In this document: positions 30,485 to 41,907 of the stretch, one piece after another
Position numbering within the stretch: position 1 is the stretch's first letter
Layout: each line of letters starts with the position of its first letter
DNA from: Geodermatophilus obscurus
GTDB taxonomy: Bacteria; Actinomycetota; Actinomycetes; Mycobacteriales; Geodermatophilaceae
Direction: 5' to 3'
Length of the DNA: 64,000 nt
Assembly (NCBI RefSeq): GCF_900115395.1
Contig: NZ_FOWE01000007.1
Coordinates: forward strand, 62,001-126,000
The notes under the pieces: model-generated
The model's database searches: none
Seen by the model: the letters and a program-made list of their open reading frames with translations, nothing else
Told to the model about the DNA's origin: nothing
Position numbers and translations under genes: made by a program

Positions 30485-31459
30485 TCAGTAGGCGTCGACG
30501 ACGTCGGCCAGCGGCTCGCCGGCCAGCACCCGCCGCAGCTGGGCCAGCACGGCGGCCTGCGCGCGGGCACCGCTGTCGGGCACCGCGCCGCCCACGTGCG
30601 GGGTGAGCAGCAGCCCCGGCGCCGACCACAGCGGGTGGCCCTCGGGCAGCGGCTCGGGGTCGGTGACGTCGAGCGCGGCGCGCAGCCGCCCGGCGGTGAG
30701 CTCGGCCAGCAGCGCCCCGGTGTCGACGACGACCCCGCGCGCGGCGTTGACCAGCAGCGCGCCGTCGGGCATGGCGGCGAGGAAGGCCGCGTCGACCAGG
30801 CCGGTGGTCTCGTCGGTGACCGGCACGATCAGGACCACGACGTCGGCGTGCGGCAGCAGCGCCGGCAGCTCGTCGGTGCCGTGGACGCCGTCGCGGGCGG
30901 TGCGGCCGACGAACGTCAGCTCGACGTCGAAGCCGGACAGCATCGCGCCGATCCGGCGGCCGATGTCCCCGGCGCCCACGACGAGCACCCGCGTCCCGAC
31001 CAGCGAGCGGTGGGTGCCGGGCGCCCACCGGCCGGCGTCCTGCGCGCGCACGAACTCCGGCAGTCCCCGCTGCGCGGCGAGGGTGGCGGCCACGGCCCAC
31101 TCCGCCGTCGCGGGGGTGTGCGCGCCGCGGGCGTTGCAGAGCACGACGCCGTCGGGCAGCCGGCCGGCGAACTGCTCGGCGCCGGCGCTGAGCAGCTGCA
31201 CGAGGCGCAGCCGCGGCAGGGCCGCCAGGAAGTCCGGGACCGGGCGCGCCCCGCCGAAGGCGGGGACCCAGACCTGCGCCTGCGCGGCCTCCCCGGCCGG
31301 CGGGCCGTCGCCGGCGTCGACGGGGAACGCGCGGACCCGCGGGTCGAGCGCCGCGACGGCGTCGGCCATCTCGCGGGTGGGGAGGAGCACGGTCAGCGTC
31401 TCGTCGGGACCGACGACGTCGGTGCCGCGGATCTCGGGGGCCACGGATCTCGGGTGCAC
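30485..31459 (-). CDS. D-isomer-specific 2-hydroxyacid dehydrogenase family protein
   Basis: 324-aa NAD(P)-dependent dehydrogenase. The Rossmann motif is VLVVGAGDIGRRIGAML, with LVNAARGVVVD and the catalytic His in LLLTPHVGGAVPDS; the Arg and Glu of the triad fit AARG and DPEPLPEGHPLW. Substrate unknown. Two GTG starts are possible within a short direct repeat (31459 or 31447); 31459 is taken because CAGGGT lies 8 bases upstream. It is probably co-transcribed with the PH-domain gene. Confidence 0.83.
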   Translation of the reverse strand: MHPRSVAPEIRGTDVVGPDETLTVLLPTREMADAVAALDPRVRAFPVDAGDGPPAGEAAQAQVWVPAFGGARPVPDFLAALPRLRLVQLLSAGAEQFAGRLPDGVVLCNARGAHTPATAEWAVAATLAAQRGLPEFVRAQDAGRWAPGTHRSLVGTRVLVVGAGDIGRRIGAMLSGFDVELTFVGRTARDGVHGTDELPALLPHADVVVLIVPVTDETTGLVDAAFLAAMPDGALLVNAARGVVVDTGALLAELTAGRLRAALDVTDPEPLPEGHPLWSAPGLLLTPHVGGAVPDSGARAQAAVLAQLRRVLAGEPLADVVDAY

Positions 31460-31525
31460 GGTCCCCGACCCTGGCAGGCGCCCGCCGCGGCCGCCCGGCG
31501 GGCCGGCGCCCGTACTGTGGAGGGG

Positions 31526-32698
31526 GTGAGGCGGCGACGAGGACGGCGGCCGGCCGGCGCCGCGTGCGCGGCGGCCCTGACCCTCGTGCTCGCCGCGTGC
31601 GGGGACGACGGGTACGAGCCCGCGGGCCCCTTCCGGCCACTGCCCGAGGGCCCGCCGCCGCAGGTCGGCCCGCCGACCGAGTCCACGCCCGCGCCCTCGC
31701 CGGGCGACCCGGCCGACCCCGGCTCGGGGCAGGCCGGCGGGGACCCGAACGTCGTCGCCACCGGGCTCACCGTGCCGACCGGGCTGGTCGTGCTGCCCGA
31801 CGGGACGGCGGTGGTCGGCGAGCGCGAGACCGGCCGGCTGCTGCAGGTCTTCCCCGACCGGTCACCGCCGCGCGAGCTGATGGTCGTGCCGGGGATCGAC
31901 ACCGCCGGCGACGGCGGGCTCCTCGGGCTGGCGCTGTCGCCGACGTTCCCCGAGGACGGGCTCTTCTACGCCTACGTCTCGACCGCCACGGACAACCGCG
32001 TCGTCCGGTTCCCGATGGGCGGCACCCCCAACCCGGTCCTCACCGGCATCCCGCGCGGGGAGACGCACAACGGCGGCGGCCTGCAGTTCGCCGCCGACGG
32101 CACCCTCTACGTCGGCACCGGGGACACCGGCAACCCCGCCCTCGCCCAGGACCCGGCGTCGCTGGGCGGCAAGGTGCTGCACGTCGACGTGTTCGGGCAG
32201 CCGGCGGGTGCCGCGGGCCCGGTGTTCGGCAGCGGGTTCTCCGACGTGACCGCGGTCTGCCTGACCGGCGACGAGCCGACCACCGTCTACGCCGTCGACG
32301 AGTCCACGACCGGGCCCGACGCGCTCGACGTCGTCGCCGAGGGCAGTGACCACGGCTGGCCGGACGCCCGCCCCGGCACCGTCCCGCCGGTGCTCGAGAT
32401 CGACAACGCCGAGGGCGGGCTGGGCGGGTGCACGGCGGCCGGCACCGTCGTCTTCCTCGGCGCGCTGGACGGCCAGCGGGTGCACGTCGTGCAGCTCGAC
32501 GGCAGCGGCACCGTCCTGGAGGAGCCGGAGGAGCTGCTCGGCGGCCGCTACGGCCGGCTGCGCACCGTCGTCCTGGACGCCGAGGGCGCGCTGTGGATCA
32601 CCACGTCCAACCGGGACGGCATCGGGGCACCCGTCGAGGACGACGACCGGGTGCTGCGCATCATGCCGCCGAGCTCGGCCAGCGACTCGCCGCTCTGA
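31526..32698 (+). CDS. Lipoprotein with glucose/sorbosone dehydrogenase-type propeller, LppZ-like
   Basis: 390-aa secreted lipoprotein. It begins with Arg residues, a hydrophobic stretch and the lipobox LAAC at about residue 24, then a Pro/Gly-rich linker to about residue 70, then a PQQ-dependent sugar dehydrogenase-like beta-propeller (DGGLLGLALSPTFPEDGLFYAY, GETHNGGGLQF, GSDHGWPDA). Mycobacterial LppZ (Rv3006) is the likely counterpart. Whether it binds PQQ is unknown. The GTG has TACTGT (31513-31518) 7 bases upstream; the bases between, GGAGGGG, could also act as Shine-Dalgarno if transcription began earlier. Confidence 0.86.
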   Translation: MRRRRGRRPAGAACAAALTLVLAACGDDGYEPAGPFRPLPEGPPPQVGPPTESTPAPSPGDPADPGSGQAGGDPNVVATGLTVPTGLVVLPDGTAVVGERETGRLLQVFPDRSPPRELMVVPGIDTAGDGGLLGLALSPTFPEDGLFYAYVSTATDNRVVRFPMGGTPNPVLTGIPRGETHNGGGLQFAADGTLYVGTGDTGNPALAQDPASLGGKVLHVDVFGQPAGAAGPVFGSGFSDVTAVCLTGDEPTTVYAVDESTTGPDALDVVAEGSDHGWPDARPGTVPPVLEIDNAEGGLGGCTAAGTVVFLGALDGQRVHVVQLDGSGTVLEEPEELLGGRYGRLRTVVLDAEGALWITTSNRDGIGAPVEDDDRVLRIMPPSSASDSPL

Positions 32699-32702
32699 GA
32701 GC

Positions 32703-32743
32703 GCACTTCCGCGGACGTGCACGGTGCACATCCGCGGAAGTGC
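32703..32743. terminator. 20-base-arm hairpin between convergent lppZ-like gene and gatB
   Basis: Arms 32703-32722 and 32724-32743 are reverse complements with one mismatch and only one base between them, so the centre (GTGCAC-G-GTGCAC) is itself nearly palindromic. It lies 5 bases after the stop of the plus-strand gene and 7 before the gatB stop. Confidence 0.75.
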
Positions 32744-32749
32744 ACGGTC

Positions 32750-34249
32750 TCAGCTGCCGAGGACCCGCTCCTCGAGCATGCGGCGCACGGTGGCGGCGTC
32801 GGCCTTGCCGCGGGTGGCCTTCATGACCGCGCCGACGAGGGCGCCGAGGGCCTGGACCTTGCCGCCCTGCACCTTGGCGACGACGTCGGGCGCACCGGCG
32901 ATCGCGGCGTCGACGGCGGACACCAGTTCGTCGGACTCCCCCAGCACCGCCAGGCCGCGGGCCTCGACGACGGCGCGCGGGTCGCCCTCGCCGGCCAGCA
33001 CGCCGTCGAGCGCCTGGCGGGCGAGCTGGTCGTTGACGGTGCCCTCGGCGACCAGCGCCGTGAGCTCGGCGACCTGGCGCGGGGTGACCGCCAGCGCGGA
33101 CAGCTCCACGCCGGCGTCGTTGGCCCGGCGGGCCAGCTCACCGAGCCACCACTTGCGGGCGTCGGCGGGCGTCGCGCCGGCGGCGACCGTCTCCTCGACC
33201 AGCCCCAGGGCGCCGGCGTTGACCAGCCAGGCCATCTCGGTGGCCGACAGGCCCCACTCCTCGCGCAGCCGGGCGCGGCGGGCGGCCGGCAGCTCGGGCA
33301 GCGCGGCGGCCAGTTTCTCGATCCACTCGGCGTCGGGGGCCAGGGGCACGAGGTCGGGCTCGGGGAAGTACCGGTAGTCGGTCGCCTCCTCCTTGCTCCG
33401 CCCCGACGAGGTGCTGCCGGTGTCCTCGTGGAAGTGGCGGGTCTCCTGCACGATGCGCCCGCCGGCGTCGAGGACGGCGGCCTGTCGGCGCATCTCGAAA
33501 CGGACCGCCCGCTCCACCGACCGCAGCGAGTTGACGTTCTTCGTCTCGGTGCGGGTGCCCCACGTGCCGCTGCCCGCGGGCGCCAGCGAGGTGTTGACGT
33601 CGCAGCGCAGGCTGCCCTGCTCCATGCGGACGTCGGAGGCGCCGAGCGCCTGGACGATCTCCCGCAGCTCGGTGACGTAGGCGCGCGCGACCTCCGGGGC
33701 CTTCGCGCCGGCGCCGGCGACCGGCCGGGTGACGATCTCGACCAGCGGGATGCCCGCCCGGTTGAAGTCGACCAGCGAGTGGTCGGCACCGTGGATGCGG
33801 CCGGTGGCCCCGCCGACGTGCAGGTTCTTGCCGGTGTCCTCCTCCAGGTGCACCCGCTCGATCTCCACCCGGTACGTCTCGCCGTCGACCTCGACGTCGA
33901 GGTGCCCGTCGACGCACAGCGGCTCGTCGTACTGGCTGGTCTGGAAGCCCTTCGGGATGTCCGGGTAGAAGTAGTTCTTCCGGGCGAAGCGCGACCACGG
34001 GGCGATCCGGCAGCCCAGGGCCAGCCCGATGCGGATGGTGGACTCGACGGCGGCGGCGTTGGCCACCGGCAGCGAGCCGGGCAGGCCCAGGCACACCGGG
34101 CAGGTCTGGGTGTTGGGCTCGGCGCCGAAGGTGGTCGAGCAGCCGCAGAACATCTTCGACTCGGTGCCCAGCTCGACGTGGGTCTCCAGGCCGATCACCG
34201 GCTCGTAGCGGGTGAGGACCTCGTCGAACTCCACGAGGGTCTCGGTCAC
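32750..34249 (-). CDS. gatB: Asp-tRNA(Asn)/Glu-tRNA(Gln) amidotransferase subunit B
   Basis: 499-aa subunit binding the mischarged tRNA and activating its acyl group. The conserved start is [20 protein letters not shown], followed by zinc-site cysteines ([22 protein letters not shown]), the [14 protein letters not shown] block, and a C-terminal YqeY-type tail ([18 protein letters not shown]). The GTG overlaps the stop of a 60-aa membrane-protein gene as GTGA. It works with GatA and GatC to make Gln-tRNA(Gln) from Glu-tRNA(Gln). Confidence 0.96.
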   Translation of the reverse strand: MTETLVEFDEVLTRYEPVIGLETHVELGTESKMFCGCSTTFGAEPNTQTCPVCLGLPGSLPVANAAAVESTIRIGLALGCRIAPWSRFARKNYFYPDIPKGFQTSQYDEPLCVDGHLDVEVDGETYRVEIERVHLEEDTGKNLHVGGATGRIHGADHSLVDFNRAGIPLVEIVTRPVAGAGAKAPEVARAYVTELREIVQALGASDVRMEQGSLRCDVNTSLAPAGSGTWGTRTETKNVNSLRSVERAVRFEMRRQAAVLDAGGRIVQETRHFHEDTGSTSSGRSKEEATDYRYFPEPDLVPLAPDAEWIEKLAAALPELPAARRARLREEWGLSATEMAWLVNAGALGLVEETVAAGATPADARKWWLGELARRANDAGVELSALAVTPRQVAELTALVAEGTVNDQLARQALDGVLAGEGDPRAVVEARGLAVLGESDELVSAVDAAIAGAPDVVAKVQGGKVQALGALVGAVMKATRGKADAATVRRMLEERVLGS

Positions 34250-34428
34250 GGAGCGGGGTCTCCCTTCGGGGCGGTGCTGCGCCCGGACAGCCAGGCGCCG
34301 ACGGCGGTGACCAGCCCCAGGACGATGAAGACGGCGAAGAAGACCTCGCCGGTGGTGATCCAGCCGACCAGGCCCACCAGGACGACGAAGGCCGTCAGCG
34401 CCCAGGCGGCCTTGAGCGCGCCGTTCAC
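34246..34428 (-). CDS. 60-aa two-helix membrane protein between gatA and gatB
   Basis: A short protein ([19 protein letters not shown] at the start) with two membrane helices, the second around [19 protein letters not shown], and a short basic tail. It is locked to its neighbours by GTGA overlaps on both sides: its GTG overlaps the gatA stop and its stop overlaps the gatB GTG. Longer frames upstream are shadows of gatA. No family recognised. As gatA and gatB products form one soluble complex, a membrane protein coupled between them is unexpected. Confidence 0.78.
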   Translation of the reverse strand: MNGALKAAWALTAFVVLVGLVGWITTGEVFFAVFIVLGLVTAVGAWLSGRSTAPKGDPAP

Positions 34429-35933
34429 GCGGCACGCTCCAGGAGCCGGTCGGTCAGCGGGGCGCCCAGCGCCGCCTCGACGGCGGCCGCGACGCGGTAG
34501 CAGCGGTCGTCGGCCAGCGCCGGCGCCATCACCTGCAGGCCGACCGGCAGGCCCTCGGACAGCCCGCACGGCACCGAGATCGCCGGGACGCCGGCCAGGC
34601 TCGCCGGCAGGGTGCACAGGTCGGCGGCGTACATGGCCAGCGGGTCGTGGACGCGGGCGCCGATCGGCCAGGCCACGGTCGGGCTGGTGGGGCTGACGAG
34701 CACGTCGACGCCACCGGAGGCACCGCCGTCGAAGGCGGTGGAGAAGTCGCGGCCGATGAGCGTGCGGACCTTCTGCGCCTGCCCGTAGTAGGCGTCGTAG
34801 TAGCCCGCCGACAGCGCGTACGTGCCGAGGATGATCCGCCGTTTCACCTCGGGGCCGAAGCCCTGCTCGCGGGTCAGCGCCATGACCTCGTCGACGTCGC
34901 GGCCGCCGTCGTCGCCCACCCGGATGCCGAACCGCATGCCCTCGAAGCGCGCCAGGTTCGACGACGCCTCGCTGGGGGCGATCAGGTAGTACGCCGGCAG
35001 CGCCAGGCCGAAGGACGGGCACGAGACCTCGCGGACCTCGGCGCCGGCCGCCTCGAGCAGCGCCACCGCCCCGGCGAACCGGTCGAGGACACCCTGCTCG
35101 TAGCCCTCGCGGGCGCCCTCCCCGCCGAGCTCCCGGACGACGCCGACGCGCAGGCCCGCCAGGTCGCCCCCGGCGCCGCGGCGGGCGGCCTCGACGACGG
35201 CGGGCACGGGCGCGTCGATGCTCGTGGAGTCACGCGGGTCGTGGCCGCCGATCGCCTCGTGCAGCAGCGCGGCGTCGAGGACCGTGCGGGCCATCGGGCC
35301 GGCCTGGTCGAGGCTGGAGGAGAAGGCGATGAGCCCGTACCGCGACACCGAGCCGTACGTGGGCTTGTGCCCCACCAGGCCGGTCAGGGCCGCGGGCTGG
35401 CGGATCGAGCCGCCGGTGTCGGTGCCCAGGGCCAGCGGCGCCAGGTGCCCGGCGACGGCGGTGCTGGACCCGCCGGAGGAGCCGCCCGGGATGCGGTCGC
35501 GGTCCCACGGGTTGCGGGTCGCGGTGTAGGCGGAGTTCTCGGTGGAGGAGCCCATCGCGAACTCGTCCATGTTGGTCTTGCCGAGCATGACGGTGCCGGC
35601 GTCGCGCAGCCGGGTCGCGACGGTCGCCGAGTACGGCGGGCGCCAGCCCTCGAGGATGCGGGAGCCGCTCGTGGTCGGCACCCCCTCGGTGACGAAGACG
35701 TCCTTGAGCGCGACCGGGATGCCGGCCAGGCCCGTGCCGGCGGTGCCCGAGGCGTCGACCTCGGCGGCCCGGGCGAGCGCGGCGTCGCCGTCGACGTGCA
35801 GGTAGGCCCCGAGGGCACCGTCCTCGGCGGCGATCCGGTCGAGGTGGGCGCGGGTGACCTCGACCGACGTCGTCTCGCCGGCGGCCAGGGCCGCCTGCAG
35901 CTCGACGGCGGTGAGGGTGGTGAGGTCGCTCAC
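34425..35933 (-). CDS. gatA: Asp-tRNA(Asn)/Glu-tRNA(Gln) amidotransferase subunit A
   Basis: 502-aa amidase-signature subunit that frees ammonia from glutamine. The Ser-cisSer-Lys triad is visible: Lys in IPVALKDVF, and the serines in [14 protein letters not shown] followed by [14 protein letters not shown]. Length is standard (about 490 aa). The GTG overlaps the gatC stop as GTGA, and its own stop overlaps the next gene the same way, so all four genes gatC-gatA-small-gatB are translationally chained. Confidence 0.97.
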   Translation of the reverse strand: MSDLTTLTAVELQAALAAGETTSVEVTRAHLDRIAAEDGALGAYLHVDGDAALARAAEVDASGTAGTGLAGIPVALKDVFVTEGVPTTSGSRILEGWRPPYSATVATRLRDAGTVMLGKTNMDEFAMGSSTENSAYTATRNPWDRDRIPGGSSGGSSTAVAGHLAPLALGTDTGGSIRQPAALTGLVGHKPTYGSVSRYGLIAFSSSLDQAGPMARTVLDAALLHEAIGGHDPRDSTSIDAPVPAVVEAARRGAGGDLAGLRVGVVRELGGEGAREGYEQGVLDRFAGAVALLEAAGAEVREVSCPSFGLALPAYYLIAPSEASSNLARFEGMRFGIRVGDDGGRDVDEVMALTREQGFGPEVKRRIILGTYALSAGYYDAYYGQAQKVRTLIGRDFSTAFDGGASGGVDVLVSPTSPTVAWPIGARVHDPLAMYAADLCTLPASLAGVPAISVPCGLSEGLPVGLQVMAPALADDRCYRVAAAVEAALGAPLTDRLLERAA

Positions 35934-36262
35934 TCCTCCTCCCCCAGGATGCGCGGCACGCGGAAGCGGCCGTCCTCGGCGGCGGGGGCGCCGGCCAGGA
36001 CGACGTCGCGGGGCAGGCAGGGGGTGGTGACGTCGGCCCGCAGGACGTTGGTCAGCGGGACGGCGTGCGTGGTGGGGGCGACGTCGCCGACGTCAGCGCG
36101 CTGCACCTGGGCCACCGCGTCGAGGACGGCCCCCAGCTGGCCGGCGAAGCGGTCGAGCTCCTCGTCGGTGACGGCCAGGCGGGCCAGGCGCGCGAGGTGC
36201 GCGATGTCCTGACGGCCGAGGGCGGGGTGCTGCCCGGGATCGGGGAGGGACTCGGTGCTCAT
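35930..36262 (-). CDS. gatC: Asp-tRNA(Asn)/Glu-tRNA(Gln) amidotransferase subunit C
   Basis: 110-aa scaffold subunit wrapping GatA and GatB. It carries the typical [22 protein letters not shown] helix and the C-terminal block of alternating proline and acidic residues ([11 protein letters not shown]). The ATG has AGGAG 12-13 bases upstream, a long spacer, so a slightly later start cannot be excluded. TACAGT (36325-36320) is a probable -10, which gives a leader of about 50 bases. Confidence 0.93.
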   Translation of the reverse strand: MSTESLPDPGQHPALGRQDIAHLARLARLAVTDEELDRFAGQLGAVLDAVAQVQRADVGDVAPTTHAVPLTNVLRADVTTPCLPRDVVLAGAPAAEDGRFRVPRILGEEE

Positions 36263-36319
36263 GCTGGGGCGGTACTCCTGTCGTCGGCGCCCGGCCGGCG
36301 CCAGGGACGCAACCCGGCC

Positions 36320-36325
36320 ACTGTA
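36320..36325 (-). promoter_or_regulatory. gatC operon -10 element
   Basis: TACAGT reads on the minus strand about 58 bases before the gatC ATG. This leader is long enough to carry the AGGAG Shine-Dalgarno, unlike the many starts here that sit right after the -10. Confidence 0.5.
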
Positions 36326-36450
36326 CGTGGCACGCTCCCGCGCCCCGTCGGCCCGCACGTGCTCGACCGGGCGGCCCCGATGCGGGAAGCTGCTCGGGCA
36401 GACGATCGACGCGGATCGGCGGCACCTGGACGTCGACCCCCGGAGGAAGC

Positions 36451-37119
36451 GTGTCCTATCTCCTGCGCCTGGTCGTCCCCGACCGCCCCGGCCTGCTGGG
36501 GGCGGTGGCGACCGCGCTGGGCACGGCGGGCATCGACATCGTCTCCGTGGACGTCCTCGAACGCGGGGGCGGGGTGGCCGTCGACGACATCGTCGTCGAG
36601 CTGCCGCCCGACCGGCTGCCGGACAGCCTGATCACCGCCGCGCAGGCGGTCCCGGGCGTCGAGGTCGAGTCGCTGCGCCCCTTCGCCGGGCCGCTGGACA
36701 CCCACCGCGAGCTCGACCTGCTCGAGGCGCTGGCCCGCGCACCCGAGGGCACCGCGGTCAAGCTGCTGGCCGCCGAGCTGCCCCGGGTGTTCCACGGCGG
36801 CTGGGCGGCCGTGGTGCACGCCGACGGCGACGACGACTGCGAGGTGCTCGCCGCCTCCGACGCCGCCCCGGCGCTCGAGGGGATGCCGCTCCCCTGGCTG
36901 CCGCTGTCCACCCCGCGGCTGCTGCCCAGCGAGGACGGGTGGCTGCCCGAGCGCTGGCGGGAGATGGCCATCGAGATGATGGCCGCGCCGTTCGGCGCCC
37001 CGGACACCGCCGTCGTGCTGGGCCGCTCCGGCGGTCCGGCCTTCCGTCGCTCGGAGCTGCTGCGGCTGACCCACCTCACCGGCATCGCGGCCACCGTCGC
37101 CTCGCTGCCGCCCGTCTGA
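36451..37119 (+). CDS. ACT-domain protein of unknown role
   Basis: 222-aa protein. The first 75 residues are an ACT domain (SYLLRLVVPDRPGLLGAVATAL, then AGIDIVSVDVLERGGG). The remainder is a predicted alpha/beta region I do not recognise, possibly a second sensor-type domain (AVVLGRSGGPAFRRSELLRL). GGAGG lies 4 bases before the GTG. Position divergent from gatCAB and before ligA matches mycobacterial Rv3013 as I recall it. An amino-acid-sensing role is plausible but unproven. Confidence 0.8.
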   Translation: MSYLLRLVVPDRPGLLGAVATALGTAGIDIVSVDVLERGGGVAVDDIVVELPPDRLPDSLITAAQAVPGVEVESLRPFAGPLDTHRELDLLEALARAPEGTAVKLLAAELPRVFHGGWAAVVHADGDDDCEVLAASDAAPALEGMPLPWLPLSTPRLLPSEDGWLPERWREMAIEMMAAPFGAPDTAVVLGRSGGPAFRRSELLRLTHLTGIAATVASLPPV

Positions 37120-37317
37120 GGTTCCGCAGAAGGCACGGCGGGCCGCGGCCGGCCGGTGTCGACGGGGGGGCTCCGCGCCGTCTGCGCCGTCCGCGGCGGG
37201 CGTGGCGGACGGCGGCGTGCCGGTCCTCCCGTGGCTGGCCGCGGTTCACCCGATCGGGTGACGCTTCAGGCCGCCGAGCTGCGCCTTTCTGTCGGTGGTC
37301 ACCCGTAGCGTCGTGGC

Positions 37318-39198
37318 GTGGACGACGTGCTGACCGCTGCAGCTGCTCCGCCGGTCGGGCTGTCGTGCGGTCCGTTGGGGGCGGTGCAGGCCGCCGATCG
37401 GGAGATCGGGCGGCAGACGGCGGTGCGGGCGCGGGCGGTGGCGGAGTTCGCGGCGTCGCGGCCGGCGTCGGTGGATCGGCCGCAGGGGTCGCCGGGGGCG
37501 ATGTCGGCCGAGCGGTGGGCCGGGCGGGCCGACGTGCTGCGGCCGGTGAGTGAGTGGGCCACCCAGGAGCTGGTCGTGGCGCTGTCGGTCAGCTCGGGCG
37601 CGGCCGAGGTGTTGCTGGAGCGGTCACTGACGCTGGTGCACCGGCTGCCGGGCACGCTGACCGCACTCGAGGACGGGGTCCTGCACGCCGGGCACCTGGG
37701 TCCGCTGCTGGACCACGTCGCGCCGATCGCCGACGACGCGCTGCGCGCCGCGGTCGAGCGTGACCTGCTCACCTGGGCGGCCGGGCGGGTGACCACGCCG
37801 GCGCAGCTGCGGGACAAGGCGCGGCGGGAGGTGCTCAAGCGGGCGGCCCGCTCCGCCGCCGACGACCTCGCCCGCGCCGTCCGCCAGCGCGGCGTCAGTG
37901 TGCGGCCCGACCGGGTCGAGGGGATGAGCGTGGTGTCGGCGCTGTTCACCACGCCGGAGGCCGCCGCGCTGATGGCAGCGCTAGGTGCCTACGCCGACGC
38001 GCTGCCCGAGGACGGGCGCACCCGCGGGCAGAAGATGGCCGACTGCCTGCTCGACCTGGTCCTGCGCCCGACCGAGTCCGCGCTGCCGCCGGTGCAGGTG
38101 ACCCTCGACGTCGTCGCCCCGATCGGTGCCCTGCTCGGCGGGGACCAGCCGTGCGAGATCGACGGGCAGGTCGTGCCCGCCGAGATGGTCCGCACCCTGC
38201 TCGCCGCGCTCACCGGCCACCCCCTCGTCACCACCACGGACACCGCGCAGCACGACACCACGCCGGCCGATAGCACTCCGGCCGATAGCACTCCGGCCGA
38301 CGGCACTCCGGCCGATCCCGCGCCGGCCGACACCACCCCGGCCGGCACCGCGACGGCTGCCGGTCCGGCGCTGAGCGAGGACGAGGACTTCGCCTTGTGG
38401 GCGGAGCAGCTGGAGGACCGCATCCTCGCCGGGGACTTCGACGCCGAACCGCCACCGGACGCCCCCGACGAGGACCACCCGCCACCGGTCATCGACAGCC
38501 CTGCCGCACCTGACCCCACCGTGCCCGACGGCTGGTGGGCGCGCGCCGACGCCGCCGTCGACGACGCCAGCGCCGCCGTGCTCACCGCCCAGCAGGCCCT
38601 CGGCCACGCCCCCCGGCTGGTCGCCACCGCCCGACGCGCTGACACCACCGACGAGACCACCTGGGCAACCGGCCCCGCCGGGCGGGTCACCGCCGCCCCC
38701 GACACCCTCACCCAGCTGCACGCGGCCACCGGCCGGGCCCGCGACACCCTCGCCGGCCTGCTCGGCGCCACCGCCGGCGGCGGACTCGCCGACCGGCCCC
38801 GCCTCCTGCTCACCGACGCCCTCACCGGCGCCCTGCTCGCCCTCACCGACCTGCCCGCCCTGCACCGCGCTGACCGCGCCGGCACCGGCCTCACCCCACC
38901 CGGCCCGAGCGGCGGCTACCGGCCCGGCGCCGCCCTCGACCGCCACGTCCGCGCCCGCGACCGCCGCTGCCGCTTCCCCGGCTGCCGCCGCCCCGTCCCC
39001 AAGCAGGGCGAACTCGACCACACCACCCCCTGGCCCACCGGCCAGACGGACGCGGCCAACCTCACCGGCTACTGCACCGGCCACCACCGCGGCAAACACC
39101 AGGCACCCGGCTGGCGACACCACATGACACCCGACGGCACCCTCACCGTCACCACACCCACCGGCCTCACCGCCGCCACCACCCCACCGCCCTACTGA
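37318..39198 (+). CDS. DUF222 / HNH endonuclease domain protein (REP13E12-like)
   Basis: 626-aa protein. Residues 1-300 hold the DUF222 region, followed by a Thr/Pro/Ala/Asp-rich linker (about 316-345, from a 15-bp repeat), a helical part, and a C-terminal HNH domain (RDRRCRFPGCRRP near 545, LDHTTPWPTGQTDAANL, YCTGHHRGKH). Such proteins occur in many copies in actinobacteria and include M. tuberculosis REP13E12 repeat proteins; cleavage activity and role are largely unknown. The GTG has TAGCGT (37306-37311) 6 bases upstream and no Shine-Dalgarno. No inverted repeats or integrase nearby show that it moves. Confidence 0.87.
   Translation: MDDVLTAAAAPPVGLSCGPLGAVQAADREIGRQTAVRARAVAEFAASRPASVDRPQGSPGAMSAERWAGRADVLRPVSEWATQELVVALSVSSGAAEVLLERSLTLVHRLPGTLTALEDGVLHAGHLGPLLDHVAPIADDALRAAVERDLLTWAAGRVTTPAQLRDKARREVLKRAARSAADDLARAVRQRGVSVRPDRVEGMSVVSALFTTPEAAALMAALGAYADALPEDGRTRGQKMADCLLDLVLRPTESALPPVQVTLDVVAPIGALLGGDQPCEIDGQVVPAEMVRTLLAALTGHPLVTTTDTAQHDTTPADSTPADSTPADGTPADPAPADTTPAGTATAAGPALSEDEDFALWAEQLEDRILAGDFDAEPPPDAPDEDHPPPVIDSPAAPDPTVPDGWWARADAAVDDASAAVLTAQQALGHAPRLVATARRADTTDETTWATGPAGRVTAAPDTLTQLHAATGRARDTLAGLLGATAGGGLADRPRLLLTDALTGALLALTDLPALHRADRAGTGLTPPGPSGGYRPGAALDRHVRARDRRCRFPGCRRPVPKQGELDHTTPWPTGQTDAANLTGYCTGHHRGKHQAPGWRHHMTPDGTLTVTTPTGLTAATTPPPY
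38263..38343 (+). repeat. 15-bp in-frame repeat coding a TPAD(S/G) linker
   Basis: Units starting CCGGCCGA repeat every 15 bases for about five copies, the first two identical and the later ones diverging. They encode an unstructured Thr-Pro-Ala-Asp linker between the two halves of the DUF222/HNH protein. Confidence 0.85.
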
Positions 39199-39223
39199 GG
39201 GACGGAGCGCGGCGTGCCGCGGC

Positions 39224-39619
39224 TCAGCCGCGCGGTGACGTCACCGTGTCCGGGGCGATCCGGACGAGGAGCCGGACCTGGTCCCGGCCCCCGAACCACG
39301 GATAGGGCCGACCGATGTAGCGCTGGGAGAGCTCGTCGATGTGCTTCCGGGCCCCGTCCTCGGTGACCTCGACGACGCGGCCGCGAACCTCGAAGTACCG
39401 GCTCGGGTCGTCGGGGTCGGCCACGTTCAACGCCACCCGCGGGTCCCGCTCGACGTTCCGGGCCTTCTGGTGCCCCCGGACGGTGTTGATCAAGACGTCG
39501 CGCCCGTCGGTGTCCACCCAGGTCTGCGTCATCTGCGGCGAGCCGTCGGGCATGAGGGTCGCGAGGAAGCAGGGGCTCGGACGGCGGAGCAGGTCGAGCA
39601 GGGCATCGGGCAGCTGCAC
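39224..39619 (-). CDS. PPOX-class F420/FMN-dependent enzyme
   Basis: 131-aa split-barrel flavin/deazaflavin protein of the pyridoxamine-5-phosphate oxidase superfamily. The fold is clear from FLATLMPDGSPQMTQTWVD, DVLINTVRGHQKARNVERDP (the K-x-R-N block of F420-dependent members), RYFEVRGRVVEV and the PYPWFGGRDQVRLLVRI end. Members reduce unsaturated substrates or bind F420 or biliverdin; the substrate is unknown. AAGGA precedes the GTG. It is convergent with the DUF222 gene. Confidence 0.86.
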   Translation of the reverse strand: MQLPDALLDLLRRPSPCFLATLMPDGSPQMTQTWVDTDGRDVLINTVRGHQKARNVERDPRVALNVADPDDPSRYFEVRGRVVEVTEDGARKHIDELSQRYIGRPYPWFGGRDQVRLLVRIAPDTVTSPRG

Positions 39620-39698
39620 GCGGTGGTCCTTCCGGGGGGATGGACCACTCCCCTACCCGCATCCCCTCCCGCACGTGCCCGCGGGCCGCCGCTCCGCG

Positions 39699-41870
<2,172 letters not shown>

Positions 41871-41907
41871 CTACGACGGCACACCCGCCGCGCTCACCCG
41901 TTCGTGC

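Noticed and set aside
38263-38343. Short regular repeats as a CRISPR array
   Set aside because: The 15-bp units are contiguous, have no spacers, and lie in frame inside a coding region. No cas genes are present. The same holds for 16355-16439 and 49656-49695.
37318-39198. DUF222/HNH gene as a mobile element or homing endonuclease
   Set aside because: No terminal inverted repeats, target duplications, intron or intein features, or recombinase are seen next to it. Family multiplicity alone does not show mobility.
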